A stretch of 36,960 nt of DNA from Candidatus Dojkabacteria bacterium. Lineage in GTDB: Bacteria; Patescibacteriota; Dojkabacteria; SC72. Of the stretch, positions 17,179 to 25,323 are shown one piece after another. The position numbers were made by a program, and so were the translations under genes. The stretch is taken from positions 1 to 36,960 of the forward strand of contig JAAZBX010000015.1 in assembly GCA_012513575.1 (NCBI GenBank), read 5' to 3'. Numbering within the stretch: the first letter of the stretch is position 1; the number at the start of each line of letters is the position of its first letter. The notes under the pieces are model-generated. The model was not told the origin of the DNA. It did not search any database and saw nothing but the letters and a program-made list of their open reading frames with translations.

Positions 17179-18237
17179 ATGGAATTAGAATTTAAAGAAA
17201 TAGAAGACAATCAAGTTTGGGATAACTATGTTTTTCAAATGCCTGAATATTCCTTTTTAAATAGTAGTGCAAGATATGAATATAATAAAAAGATTGGTAT
17301 AGAGACATTTAGATATGCAATATTTAATGGAGATATATTTAGAGGAGTTCTTACAGGAAATATTGGGTCATCAAAACTTTTTGGAAGATTTCTTGAATTT
17401 AAACATTCCCCACTTTTGATTGGGTTTGAGGAAGAAGAATGGAAACAGGTAATTAAGTTTGCGATGCAATATACTATTGATAGAAAATGTTTTATGTTTA
17501 GATTCTCTCCTTTGGTTGTAGAAGATCCTAGGATTGAGGAAATATATAAAAAATATCATTTTATTAAAGCACCTATTCACAATGTTGACGCTCTTATCTC
17601 CCAGCAGATAGATTTAACAAAAAATATTGAGGATCTAAAAAAAGATATGAGTAAAACGAGGAGAAATCTTCTCAACAGATTGTTAGAGAATAATGATGTT
17701 TCAGTAAAAATTCATAAAGACAAGAGTGCTTTTGTCCCTTTTGAGAAATTTCATGATGAAACGGTTAATTTTAAGGGTTATGTAGATAAACCTACAAAAC
17801 TACTCATGCAGGAGCTAGAAATACAGCAAGAGAAAAATATGTGCTATATGGTTACAGCCTATTATAAAGGGGAGCCTTTCTCTATTTGGCAAAATACTGT
17901 TTACGGAGAGAATATGCATCTATATCAAGCAGGAGCTTCAACTGATTTTAGGTTAAAGAATCTTATTGTTACTACTTTGCTTTATTGGAAAAGCTTAGAA
18001 TTAGGTCAGAGTCTTGGATTAAAGAAATACGATTTGTTTGGTGGGGTAGTTCCTGATATGTACGAGAACAAGAGACATCCCTGGAGAGGTGTAAGTGAGT
18101 TTAAGAGAAGTTTAGGCGGTAGAAAGGTCACATATATGCACAGTAGAGATTACCCTATTAACAAAGTAAAATATTTCGCTTATTACATATATTCTACACT
18201 TAGAACTCGTCTCAAAGGACATACCACAAATTGGTAA
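17179..18237 (+). CDS. FemAB-like (GNAT fold) aminoacyltransferase
   Basis: The 352-aa protein matches the FemAB family: MSKTRRNLLNRLLENNDVSV resembles the basic helix region before the second GNAT domain, and the C-terminal domain has HLYQAGASTDFRLKNLIVTT and KKYDLFGGVVPD ... GVSEFKRSLGG. FemAB/FmhB-type enzymes add amino acids from aminoacyl-tRNA to lipid II for peptidoglycan cross-bridges; related proteins act on other envelope substrates. It sits 16 nt after the DegT aminotransferase and ends 1 nt from the convergent RecJ-like gene. Family strong, substrate unknown. Confidence 0.85.
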   Translation: MELEFKEIEDNQVWDNYVFQMPEYSFLNSSARYEYNKKIGIETFRYAIFNGDIFRGVLTGNIGSSKLFGRFLEFKHSPLLIGFEEEEWKQVIKFAMQYTIDRKCFMFRFSPLVVEDPRIEEIYKKYHFIKAPIHNVDALISQQIDLTKNIEDLKKDMSKTRRNLLNRLLENNDVSVKIHKDKSAFVPFEKFHDETVNFKGYVDKPTKLLMQELEIQQEKNMCYMVTAYYKGEPFSIWQNTVYGENMHLYQAGASTDFRLKNLIVTTLLYWKSLELGQSLGLKKYDLFGGVVPDMYENKRHPWRGVSEFKRSLGGRKVTYMHSRDYPINKVKYFAYYIYSTLRTRLKGHTTNW

Positions 18238-18238
18238 T

Positions 18239-21200
18239 TTACTTCAATTGAGTACGTTTGATTGAAATAATTTTTTCAATATCTAATGTGGGCCTTGATT
18301 TCTGTCCATCAATACTTGTAACGTCTCCCTCGTTTATGAAAGGCCCTCTATATATTAACTTTGCAGGTGGCATAGGTGTTAAGCGCATAATAGGTTGTAC
18401 CCTTAAGGATACTGTGTCTCCAATTCTAACTTTATCAAAAGAAATTAATTTCTTAAATAATCTCATTACTCTTCTATTTCCTCTTCTATCTTCAACAGTG
18501 ATAGTTTGGTAAGACTCTCCATCAACTTTTTTGCCTCTTGATTTTCCAACGACCTTAAGTTCTTCAAACTCTAAGAGAAGTTTTGGAAAATCTGTACCAT
18601 ATGGATTAGTTTGTTGAGAGATGTGGGTGGAAATAATGTCAGCTACTGCAAACGGATTTAGATAATTGAAGGATTTGATAAGTTCAGGAGAAGATTTTTT
18701 TAATTCATTTTTTAACTCTTTTATTGTAGTTTCAATTTTTACAACCCCTGCATCAGGGTTAATTGGTTTATACTTCTCAAATAATGGGTCCAAAACATTA
18801 TGTAATTGTTCAATACCACCCTGAACTTGCCAAGTTCCCCCCGAGGCTAGTGGATGACCACCATGTGCAATTATTTTTATTCCAGGTTGAGGATTCTTTT
18901 CTAAGTACAATTGAATCATGTCTGTAGATACATTCCCTCTAGCAGGAAGCCTAAATGATACACTGTAAGTCTTTGAGTCATTCTCCTTACTCTCTCCCTC
19001 TGCAACTATAACCATTGTAGGCTTCTCATATCTTTCCGATATATTTCCAGCAATTAGTCCCCTTTGTCCCTGTAGTGCATCAATATACTCTAGACCTTTT
19101 TGCTCTATGATTATTAAAGGCCTTTCTCTTTCATCTTCGTGTGTATCTAGGTATTTATAGTGTTCTGCAAGAAGTTCCTCTCTTCTTTGTATAGCCTTGT
19201 CTTGCGCATAAGGAAGAGTGTGGCGGTGTCTTCTAATTTTGTTTGTCTCAGATTTTTTAATAAATACATCACTAATTTCGGGTAATACGCTGTCAGCTCT
19301 TAGAGCTTCTTCTGGTTTTGCTCTTCTGTAGATAGCGTTAGTTGAAGCCGCCATAATATGAGAAAAGAATCTAGAATTATAATAGTTTACGGCTGTGAAA
19401 TTTGTTTCTCGAAGTGCAATTCGGATGAACCTTAGACTTTCAGGTAATATCCTTTTAAATTGTCTCTCTCTCCATGTATTTGAAGGCTCTTTTTGGTATT
19501 GTTTTGATAGATCTGTGAGTTCCCTCATGGCGTCCTTTACAATATATCTATTTTCCATACCAATCCCAATTCCAATGGAACCACCATCACCTATTGTTGC
19601 TGTAGCCTCCAAAAGTTTTAATTGCTGAAGTCCGAATGGTCCATGTTTCAAGTACGATTTTAGAGCAAAGCTTTCATTTACAGTTAATTCTTTGCTGTCT
19701 TCCATTGATGAATAGCATAAATTCCAAATTTCGTTCCCAAGTTTTCTTGCTTTCTCTCTTCTTTTCTTGTTGTATTTTTTTGAATTTGGAATAAGCCTGT
19801 CATCTTCAAACAAAGGGGGTTGAAATGCTCCTTGGTTTATACTTGAAGGAGTAGAGAGATGAGCTTCTATAATATTAAAAAGTTCTTTTTTTACATCTCT
19901 AACATGTTTACCAAGTGTAATCCAAGAGTGAATCGCATCAGAGAGAGGTGTTTCTCCTTTATTTGCAATTCTCGAAGAAACCAAATCCTCGTCAATATAT
20001 TCAGCCAATTTGATAATTTTTTCTCTTGCCCATATCTCTTTTGATTTGGTGTCCATCTCAAAAAAAGATTTTGGCATATTTCCACTTTGTTCCAAAACAA
20101 ATCTTTGTTCCTCTAAACTTAATGAATCAAAATCCTTGTCAAGGTATTTTTTTAGCAATTTCTCTCGTTTTTCTTTTGATTGGAGAAGATACTCCTTGCT
20201 TCTGGCTTTAACTATTGGTTCATCACTAAAAAGGTTCATCACCCTTCTAATTACCTTTCCTGTGGTTACAGTACCTACTAAGTCTGATTCAGGGTAGCAT
20301 CTATATTTTCTTTGAGTCCTATCAATTTTTTCGTGATCCACAACACCGTTTTCATCAGGTGTTAAGGCTTCCTGCATCTCGTTGATAAAGTCAATTTCTT
20401 TCCACCATTTCATTACCCATTGTGGATTTACCATTATATCTTGAGAATGTTCAAGAAAATATTCAATCGATTTAATTGAAGGTGTGTGATGGTCACAAAC
20501 GATTAACCTTACATCATTTTTAAAACCATTTACAAACATCCTTAGTGGTTCGTAGGAGCCTAATGTAGATGTACTTTCGATATTGTTAACAGGATTTACA
20601 AATGTGAATTTTCTAGAAAATAAGCCTTCCTTATTGAAAGTATCCCAAGGATTATTTGTAATAAAAAGTTGTAATCTCCTTTTAATCGATTTTTTTTGTT
20701 CTTCGGGAAATTTTGCAAACCCATTTATTCTTTCAATATTATCTAAGAAATATTGAAGATCCGAAATCTTGTTTGTACCAGAATGGAATGTTTGAAAAGC
20801 TTTGCAATCTTCATCGCTTGAACCTGTATCACAAATTATTATTAATTTATTACCTGCAACACCAAGATTAATTAAATCCGTTAACTGTACAGAATGGCCT
20901 TCAATTCTAGTATTAAATTTTTGGTCAACTTTCGGGACACCTATTTTTTCTAGAGCCCACCTCATGTTGTTAGTAGCATTAAATCCATCTTGGTCACAAT
21001 CTGCGATAGTGGCGATTTTTTCACCCTTAATAATTGCACCATAAATTATTTCAGCGGCTTCTTCTACATTTTGAAGTGCACTCGGAGGTTGAAGATTCTT
21101 TTCAGTTGGAAACATTAACTCATTAAAATGCTCTTTTGACGAGATACCTAGGGATTCATAATATTTGGAGAGAATTAAATTTGCAGAATATCCTTCAATT

Positions 21201-22906
21201 ACATTTAAATCCCTTGTAGGACCGTATATTTCGTATGACAATTTCAAATCCGGGTCTTTAAGTTTATCAAAATCAAGAGCTTCCCTTTTGGGAACTTGGG
21301 GTCTTTGAAGAATTCCGTTAAAACAAGGAGTTTCTAGAACATCTGCAAGCTTTCTTATTTCTGTACCTTTTTCGTTATAAGGACTAATGGTTACATCCTT
21401 CAATGTATCCAAATCGAGTCTAAACTTCCATTCGGGTCTAACACACCCAAGTTTACGTGGAGTGACAATATTAATTAATATTGACTCGTCTAATTGTTCT
21501 TGCAAGGCCAATATCGCATTGTATTCATCTTCAGAGAGATTATCTAGGTAGAGTGGACTTGTATTATTTTCTAACCTAGTGATTAAGCCGTTAATTAAAT
21601 TAACATACGAAAGGTTAAGACCTTTTTTGTGAGTTCTTTGTAGATCGGAAAGGTATTTATTAAGTTTATTTATCGAAGTATCTCTTTCAATTAAGTCGGC
21701 GATAAAGGACAAATTACTTATTGATTCTTTTTCTTCTTTGGTTAGTTCGTCTTGTGGGGTACTTCCTCTTCCTGTTACAATTCTTTCAGAAATATTCTTT
21801 ATATTCTGTAAATCTTCCTCGGAAAGAAGTGAAATCCAAGAAACATCTATAGCTTTTGCTTTATCAATAATAGACAATGCTTCTTTGGATACTTCTCTTC
21901 GATATTCTAAGATATATTTGTTGGAGAGATTAGAGTAGAGTGCTGGTGCATGTCTTATTAATTCTGCAGAGGGAGTGTTTGCCTGATAAGAAAAATATGC
22001 AAGTCTAATAAGTTCATTTAATTCTTCTTGCGAGACAACATTTTGATCTTCGCTAAGATTATCATTTTCTATTCTCTTCTTTTTTTCTTCAATTAGTATT
22101 TGGAGAACATCCGCAGCATCAACAGCTACCTGTGTGTGCTCAAACCAGTGACTAGCAATGGACATGGGTATTTGAGACAAGCCACCTTGGGAAGCGGGTA
22201 TTTTATGTTGATCATTCTCATTTAGGTATGTAGCTTCACTATCATTTAAAGCAACAATTCTTTCACCTTGAATAATTGCTTCCTCAGGTTCAATTCCAAG
22301 TTTTTTTGCCATTATCTCAGCAGTAATTCTTTCAATATCACCATCATCTAATCGTCTTCCCCCAACCCATTTGCTTTCATCAATCCATCTCTCACCCGTA
22401 ACAAATTGTAAAACCTTTCCTAGGTTCGCAAGTTGATTCATTGTTGGGATTCCAGAAGTAAATAGCAATTTATGAACAGCAAATTCCAATGCTTTATCAT
22501 ATGAACTCCTATTTAATCCTTCTGTTCTACTTTCTCTTTGGTTGTATGGAACAATTTTTCCTAATACTACAGGAGGATCAAAGAGTAAATCTTTTTTTAA
22601 TGTTCGTTCTCTTTCTTTTATTTTCTTCTCAGACCAATATTTGCTTACATCCTTTTGAGTAAATAGATATCGATTCTCTGTAACTAGCTCTTGTGTTGTT
22701 TTTAGTACATCACGGTAATTTCTTCCTGTAGGAGAAACAAAACCATCAAAGATCTCATTTTTTAAAGAAATTATATTTGAGATTTCTTCTTTCTCTTCAT
22801 CAGTAGTATCTCGGACAAAAAAATTACTATACCTTGGTGACAAACTTTCTTTAATATCTAGTGCTGGATCTATTGTGTAATTCTCTACATCTGAAGTTTT
22901 ATTCAT
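18239..22906 (-). CDS. giant DHH/RecJ-like single-strand exonuclease with ~600-aa N-terminal extension
   Basis: The 1555-aa protein contains RecJ-type DHH motifs in order: ATIADCDQDGFNAT near residue 634, IIICDTGSSDED near 694, VCDHHTPS near 804, and a DHHA1-type GGHPLASGGTW near 1350. A beta-rich, OB-like tail follows (about 1430-1555). RecJ degrades 5'-ended single-stranded DNA in recombination and mismatch repair. Ordinary RecJ is roughly 550-800 aa. This one has about 600 residues ahead of the DHH domain, mostly predicted helical and matching nothing I recognise, and about 500 residues between the DHH and DHHA1 motifs. The conserved Asp and His residues argue for a working nuclease. The upstream region holds a terminator hairpin and a TATAGT box 8 nt before the ATG. 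Confidence 0.75.
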   Translation of the reverse strand: MNKTSDVENYTIDPALDIKESLSPRYSNFFVRDTTDEEKEEISNIISLKNEIFDGFVSPTGRNYRDVLKTTQELVTENRYLFTQKDVSKYWSEKKIKERERTLKKDLLFDPPVVLGKIVPYNQRESRTEGLNRSSYDKALEFAVHKLLFTSGIPTMNQLANLGKVLQFVTGERWIDESKWVGGRRLDDGDIERITAEIMAKKLGIEPEEAIIQGERIVALNDSEATYLNENDQHKIPASQGGLSQIPMSIASHWFEHTQVAVDAADVLQILIEEKKKRIENDNLSEDQNVVSQEELNELIRLAYFSYQANTPSAELIRHAPALYSNLSNKYILEYRREVSKEALSIIDKAKAIDVSWISLLSEEDLQNIKNISERIVTGRGSTPQDELTKEEKESISNLSFIADLIERDTSINKLNKYLSDLQRTHKKGLNLSYVNLINGLITRLENNTSPLYLDNLSEDEYNAILALQEQLDESILINIVTPRKLGCVRPEWKFRLDLDTLKDVTISPYNEKGTEIRKLADVLETPCFNGILQRPQVPKREALDFDKLKDPDLKLSYEIYGPTRDLNVIEGYSANLILSKYYESLGISSKEHFNELMFPTEKNLQPPSALQNVEEAAEIIYGAIIKGEKIATIADCDQDGFNATNNMRWALEKIGVPKVDQKFNTRIEGHSVQLTDLINLGVAGNKLIIICDTGSSDEDCKAFQTFHSGTNKISDLQYFLDNIERINGFAKFPEEQKKSIKRRLQLFITNNPWDTFNKEGLFSRKFTFVNPVNNIESTSTLGSYEPLRMFVNGFKNDVRLIVCDHHTPSIKSIEYFLEHSQDIMVNPQWVMKWWKEIDFINEMQEALTPDENGVVDHEKIDRTQRKYRCYPESDLVGTVTTGKVIRRVMNLFSDEPIVKARSKEYLLQSKEKREKLLKKYLDKDFDSLSLEEQRFVLEQSGNMPKSFFEMDTKSKEIWAREKIIKLAEYIDEDLVSSRIANKGETPLSDAIHSWITLGKHVRDVKKELFNIIEAHLSTPSSINQGAFQPPLFEDDRLIPNSKKYNKKRREKARKLGNEIWNLCYSSMEDSKELTVNESFALKSYLKHGPFGLQQLKLLEATATIGDGGSIGIGIGMENRYIVKDAMRELTDLSKQYQKEPSNTWRERQFKRILPESLRFIRIALRETNFTAVNYYNSRFFSHIMAASTNAIYRRAKPEEALRADSVLPEISDVFIKKSETNKIRRHRHTLPYAQDKAIQRREELLAEHYKYLDTHEDERERPLIIIEQKGLEYIDALQGQRGLIAGNISERYEKPTMVIVAEGESKENDSKTYSVSFRLPARGNVSTDMIQLYLEKNPQPGIKIIAHGGHPLASGGTWQVQGGIEQLHNVLDPLFEKYKPINPDAGVVKIETTIKELKNELKKSSPELIKSFNYLNPFAVADIISTHISQQTNPYGTDFPKLLLEFEELKVVGKSRGKKVDGESYQTITVEDRRGNRRVMRLFKKLISFDKVRIGDTVSLRVQPIMRLTPMPPAKLIYRGPFINEGDVTSIDGQKSRPTLDIEKIISIKRTQLK

Positions 22907-22914
22907 TACTTTGT

Positions 22915-22920
22915 ACTATA
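22915..22920 (-). promoter_or_regulatory. possible -10 box (TATAGT) of the RecJ-like gene
   Basis: TATAGT lies 8 nt before the ATG at 22906 and just downstream of the minus-strand terminator. If active, the gene has its own leaderless promoter and the terminator belongs to a separate upstream RNA. Confidence 0.4.
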
Positions 22921-22922
22921 AA

Positions 22923-22950
22923 ATAAAAAAAGGGACTTGATAAAAGCCCT
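22923..22950 (-). terminator. factor-independent terminator
   Basis: On the minus strand AGGGCTT-TTATC-AAGTCCCT forms a 7-bp stem with one bulged T, followed by TTTTTTTATTTT. There is no open reading frame between it and the promoter at 23067-23095. Confidence 0.75.
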
Positions 22951-23060
22951 ATAAGATTTAATAAGTTGAAATTTTTTAATCTTGTTCAATTCCTGCACTT
23001 TGTGTATAAAGGTTGTTAAATCAAGACTTTTGAGATTTGTGATCTATATAAACCCCAACT
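22923..23060 (-). ncRNA. candidate ~140-nt small RNA or attenuated leader
   Basis: The segment is bounded by a near-consensus promoter and a terminator, and contains no plausible ORF. The transcript could be a free small RNA or a leader that controls the RecJ-like gene. Possible alternative pairings are visible: GATTTAA with TTAAATC further on, AGTCTTG with CAAGATT, and CTTGAT with ATCAAG of the terminator 3' arm. The last would break the terminator. I do not recognise a known RNA family. Confidence 0.5.
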
Positions 23061-23066
23061 AGTTTT

Positions 23067-23095
23067 AGTGTACCCTTTTGGATATATAGTGTCAA
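23067..23095 (-). promoter_or_regulatory. sigma70-type promoter TTGACA-N17-TACACT
   Basis: Minus strand: a perfect -35 TTGACA (23090-23095), exactly 17 nt, then TACACT (23067-23072). Predicted start is near 23060. It is one of the two best promoters in the window and no gene begins immediately downstream of it. Confidence 0.8.
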
Positions 23096-23113
23096 GAAAA
23101 TTGTAAATTTTTT

Positions 23114-24004
23114 TTATTGAGTATAAATAACATCAATACAAGGCGGAATTCCGAGCCTAAATGGCAACCCAGTATTGCCGATTCCTGACGAAACATATAC
23201 TTTCCCTCTCGGCGTATTGTAAAGACCCTGATTAAAACCGTATTTACTTGGAATGAACCATTTATATATTAAAGGGATTCTAATTTGACCTCCATGTGTA
23301 TGTCCAGAGAGTGTTAATTGGGGGATTGATTTGTCATATTTGTAAACCGTATCTGGTGAATGTGCAATTACAACGAGATTATCATCTTTAGAAAATTGGC
23401 TGATTTTAGAAACATCTGCATCCCCAGCCCAGAGGTCTCCAAGTCCAACTATGTACAGATTGAGTTCTTCAATATATTCCGAATTGTTTTTAAGAAAATA
23501 AAAATTAAAGTCAGAGACAATTGCTTTTATCTCTTCTTCATAATTGTTTCTATTTCTTTCACTGTCATGGTTCCCTAGAACAAGATAGACAGGATATTTT
23601 AGATTTTTAAGTGGAGAGAGAAGTGTTCGCAAATCTCCCTTGGGGTGATAGACAATATCTCCAGCAATGACTACAAAATCAACATTATCAATGCTATTTA
23701 TTTCTTCTATAACCTTTACAAGCATTTTAGTAGAAGAAAAGGCTCCAACATGAAGGTCTGATATTAATACAATTTTTGATTTAAAACCTGTTTCAATATT
23801 CGTTTCTTTTTGAATGACAGTATTAGGCTCAAGGAATCGAGAGTAAATTAATAAAAGAGAAAAAAGGATAAGAAATATTTGGAATAAAACGGATTTCCAT
23901 TTGTTAACAAAAAGCACGCTTTTAATTTTTAGATAAATAGCAAGGAGAAGAGGTAAGAAGGGGATTAAAATACTAATGTAGTTAAGCAGATAATATAAAT
24001 TCAT
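23114..24004 (-). CDS. membrane-anchored metallophosphoesterase (YaeI/YkuE-like)
   Basis: The 296-aa protein has two N-terminal membrane helices (about residues 8-28 and 38-56) and then a calcineurin-type phosphoesterase domain with all metal motifs: ISDLHVGAF, VVIAGDIVYHP, LVLGNHDSE, VIAHSPD, and LSGHTHGGQIRIP. Relatives include YkuE and YaeI, which are membrane-associated phosphodiesterases; the substrate here is not evident. The gene starts 48 nt downstream of tRNA-Pro on the same strand, so it may be read from the tRNA promoter. Confidence 0.88.
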   Translation of the reverse strand: MNLYYLLNYISILIPFLPLLLAIYLKIKSVLFVNKWKSVLFQIFLILFSLLLIYSRFLEPNTVIQKETNIETGFKSKIVLISDLHVGAFSSTKMLVKVIEEINSIDNVDFVVIAGDIVYHPKGDLRTLLSPLKNLKYPVYLVLGNHDSERNRNNYEEEIKAIVSDFNFYFLKNNSEYIEELNLYIVGLGDLWAGDADVSKISQFSKDDNLVVIAHSPDTVYKYDKSIPQLTLSGHTHGGQIRIPLIYKWFIPSKYGFNQGLYNTPRGKVYVSSGIGNTGLPFRLGIPPCIDVIYTQ

Positions 24005-24051
24005 GGGTCAGTTAATAAAATATGAACAAATTATAACATTCAAGAGGAAAG

Positions 24052-24125
24052 TCGGGGAGACAGGACTTGAACCTGCGACCTCTGCGTCCCAAACGCAGCG
24101 TTCTAGCCATCTGAACTACTCCCCG
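24052..24125 (-). tRNA. tRNA-Pro (anticodon TGG)
   Basis: The minus strand gives acceptor CGGGGAG/CTCCCCG with discriminator A, anticodon stem CTGCG/CGCAG enclosing TTTGGGA (anticodon TGG), and T arm GCAGG-TTCAAGT-CCTGT (last pair G-T). No CCA is encoded. Confidence 0.93.
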
Positions 24126-24135
24126 AATCAGAGTA

Positions 24136-24144
24136 ATTCTATCA
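24136..24144 (-). promoter_or_regulatory. extended -10 promoter (TGATAGAAT) of tRNA-Pro
   Basis: TGATAGAAT lies 10 nt upstream of the tRNA 5' end on the minus strand, just downstream of the terminator at 24151-24178. No clear -35 is visible. Confidence 0.5.
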
Positions 24145-24150
24145 TATCAG

Positions 24151-24178
24151 AAAGAAAAAGGGGAGTAAGTACTCCCCT
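24151..24178 (-). terminator. terminator of the DUF4870-like gene
   Basis: AGGGGAGT-loop-ACTCCCCT, an 8-bp perfect stem with a 4-nt loop, followed on the minus strand by TTTTCTTT. It lies 24 nt after the stop of the 112-aa gene and isolates it from tRNA-Pro. Confidence 0.8.
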
Positions 24179-24201
24179 TAAACATAACCAAAGGTTAAAA
24201 A

Positions 24202-24540
24202 CTAGTTAAACCAACCCATAACCTTTAATGCCAAATCAGAGATCAATGGAATATCAAATCTTTCTCCTTGGGAAGATTTAACTATTCCTACAATGATAAG
24301 AATCAATGTTACTGGGGCAATTAGCCAACCAATCAATGGAACCCAGGCGATCATTTCGAGTAATCCTAAAATAGAAGACTGTGCACCATTGTATTTAACA
24401 AAATTGTCATCTTTCTCTACTAGAAGAAGAATAAATCCAACAATAGGAATCCAGGCGAGAATTGCAGTAGCCTTGTTTACCTCATTGTACTTAATCTCGT
24501 TCAAGGAATAGACCTTTTTTGCAGCCTTAGTTTCTGCCAT
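24202..24540 (-). CDS. DUF4870/Tic20-like small membrane protein
   Basis: The 112-aa protein has three hydrophobic segments: residues 27-41 (ILAWIPIVGFILLLV), 57-70 and 72-90. The signature NFVKYNGAQSSILGLL and the closing GERFDIPLISDLALK are typical of DUF4870 membrane proteins, whose function is unknown. It has its own terminator and a TATACT box at 24570-24575 that would give a leader of about 22 nt without any Shine-Dalgarno sequence. Confidence 0.7.
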   Translation of the reverse strand: MAETKAAKKVYSLNEIKYNEVNKATAILAWIPIVGFILLLVEKDDNFVKYNGAQSSILGLLEMIAWVPLIGWLIAPVTLILIIVGIVKSSQGERFDIPLISDLALKVMGWFN

Positions 24541-24569
24541 TTTAAAAGAAAATTTAATTTAACAACATA

Positions 24570-24575
24570 AGTATA
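24570..24575 (-). promoter_or_regulatory. possible -10 box (TATACT) of the DUF4870-like gene
   Basis: TATACT on the minus strand, 29 nt before the ATG, in the intergenic space shared with the divergent lexA gene. Confidence 0.35.
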
Positions 24576-24616
24576 TTATTTAAAAATTTGGAACGCAATA
24601 GCAACACTATAAGAAC

Positions 24617-24651
24617 TTGAAGGTATACAATGGGGTGGTATACTGGTATAT
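24617..24651 (+). promoter_or_regulatory. lexA promoter with repeated GGTATAC motif, candidate operator
   Basis: TTGAAG (24617-24622), 16 nt, then TGG-TATACT (24636-24644) forms an extended -10 promoter. GGTATAC occurs at 24622-24628 and 24637-24643, with a near copy GGTATAT at 24645-24651. TATAC-TG-GTATA is an inverted repeat overlapping the -10. Placement over the promoter of a repressor gene suggests a LexA autoregulatory operator, but the motif is not a standard SOS box I know. Confidence 0.45.
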
Positions 24652-24672
24652 ATAATTTAATTTCATATATAA

Positions 24673-25323
24673 ATGGATATTAGATTAACAGCTAAACAGG
24701 AAGAGGTATTAAGGATTATAAGGAACTTTTATTTAGAAAAAGGTTTTGCCCCATCTCTTAATGAGTTAAAGGATGTTCTTGGAATTTCTACTAAAAGAGG
24801 TGTAGTAATACATCTGATTGCCCTTGAGAAGAAAGGTTATATTTTTAGAACTGGACAGGCTAGAGGTATCCATTTGGTTGGAAATGATGAAGAAATAGCT
24901 TACGATTATCTTGTTGGAGTTCCGATATTAGGATATGCAAATGCAGGAACTCCTTTAGTTGCAGCGCAGGAGGAAAATATTGGGATATTAAAGATAGATA
25001 AAAATATTCTGAGGCAAAAAACAAATATTTTTAGTCTAATTATTAAAGGAGATTCTATGAATCAAGCAGTAATTGGGGGAGAAAAACTTCAAGATGGAAA
25101 ATATATTATAGTTCAAAAGGATTCAGAGATAGAAGATGGGGATATTGTTGTTGCAATTATTGATAATTGTGCCACTGTAAAAAGATTTAAAAAGGGTAAA
25201 AATATGGTTATTCTTTATCCCGATTCCGACAATCCACTTTTTCAACCTATTTATTTGGATAGTAACAGTGATTCTTTGATTAATGGGAAGGTAATTCAAA
25301 TATTGGAAAACCCAACTATCTAA
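24673..25323 (+). CDS. lexA: LexA repressor
   Basis: The 216-aa SOS repressor has an N-terminal winged helix-turn-helix (GFAPSLNELKDVLGISTKRG, then LEKKGYIFR). The C-terminal S24 latent protease contains the self-cleavage pair Ala91-Gly92 (GYANAGTP), the nucleophile Ser128 (KGDSMNQ) and the general-base Lys170 (ATVKRF). All key residues for RecA-stimulated self-cleavage are present. Length is slightly above the usual ~200 because of a longer stretch between Ser and Lys. The start follows a promoter with repeated GGTATAC motifs. Its stop overlaps the convergent nrdG stop by 8 nt. Confidence 0.93.
   Translation: MDIRLTAKQEEVLRIIRNFYLEKGFAPSLNELKDVLGISTKRGVVIHLIALEKKGYIFRTGQARGIHLVGNDEEIAYDYLVGVPILGYANAGTPLVAAQEENIGILKIDKNILRQKTNIFSLIIKGDSMNQAVIGGEKLQDGKYIIVQKDSEIEDGDIVVAIIDNCATVKRFKKGKNMVILYPDSDNPLFQPIYLDSNSDSLINGKVIQILENPTI

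Noticed and set aside
24003-24209. 68-aa plus-strand ORF in the track (GETGLEPATSASQTQRSS)
   Set aside because: It is the antisense translation of tRNA-Pro, a well-known spurious ORF type, and it continues across a terminator.
24570-24672. Classical Gram-positive (GAACnnnnGTTC) or E. coli (CTGTn8ACAG) SOS box upstream of lexA
   Set aside because: Neither pattern is present in the lexA upstream region.
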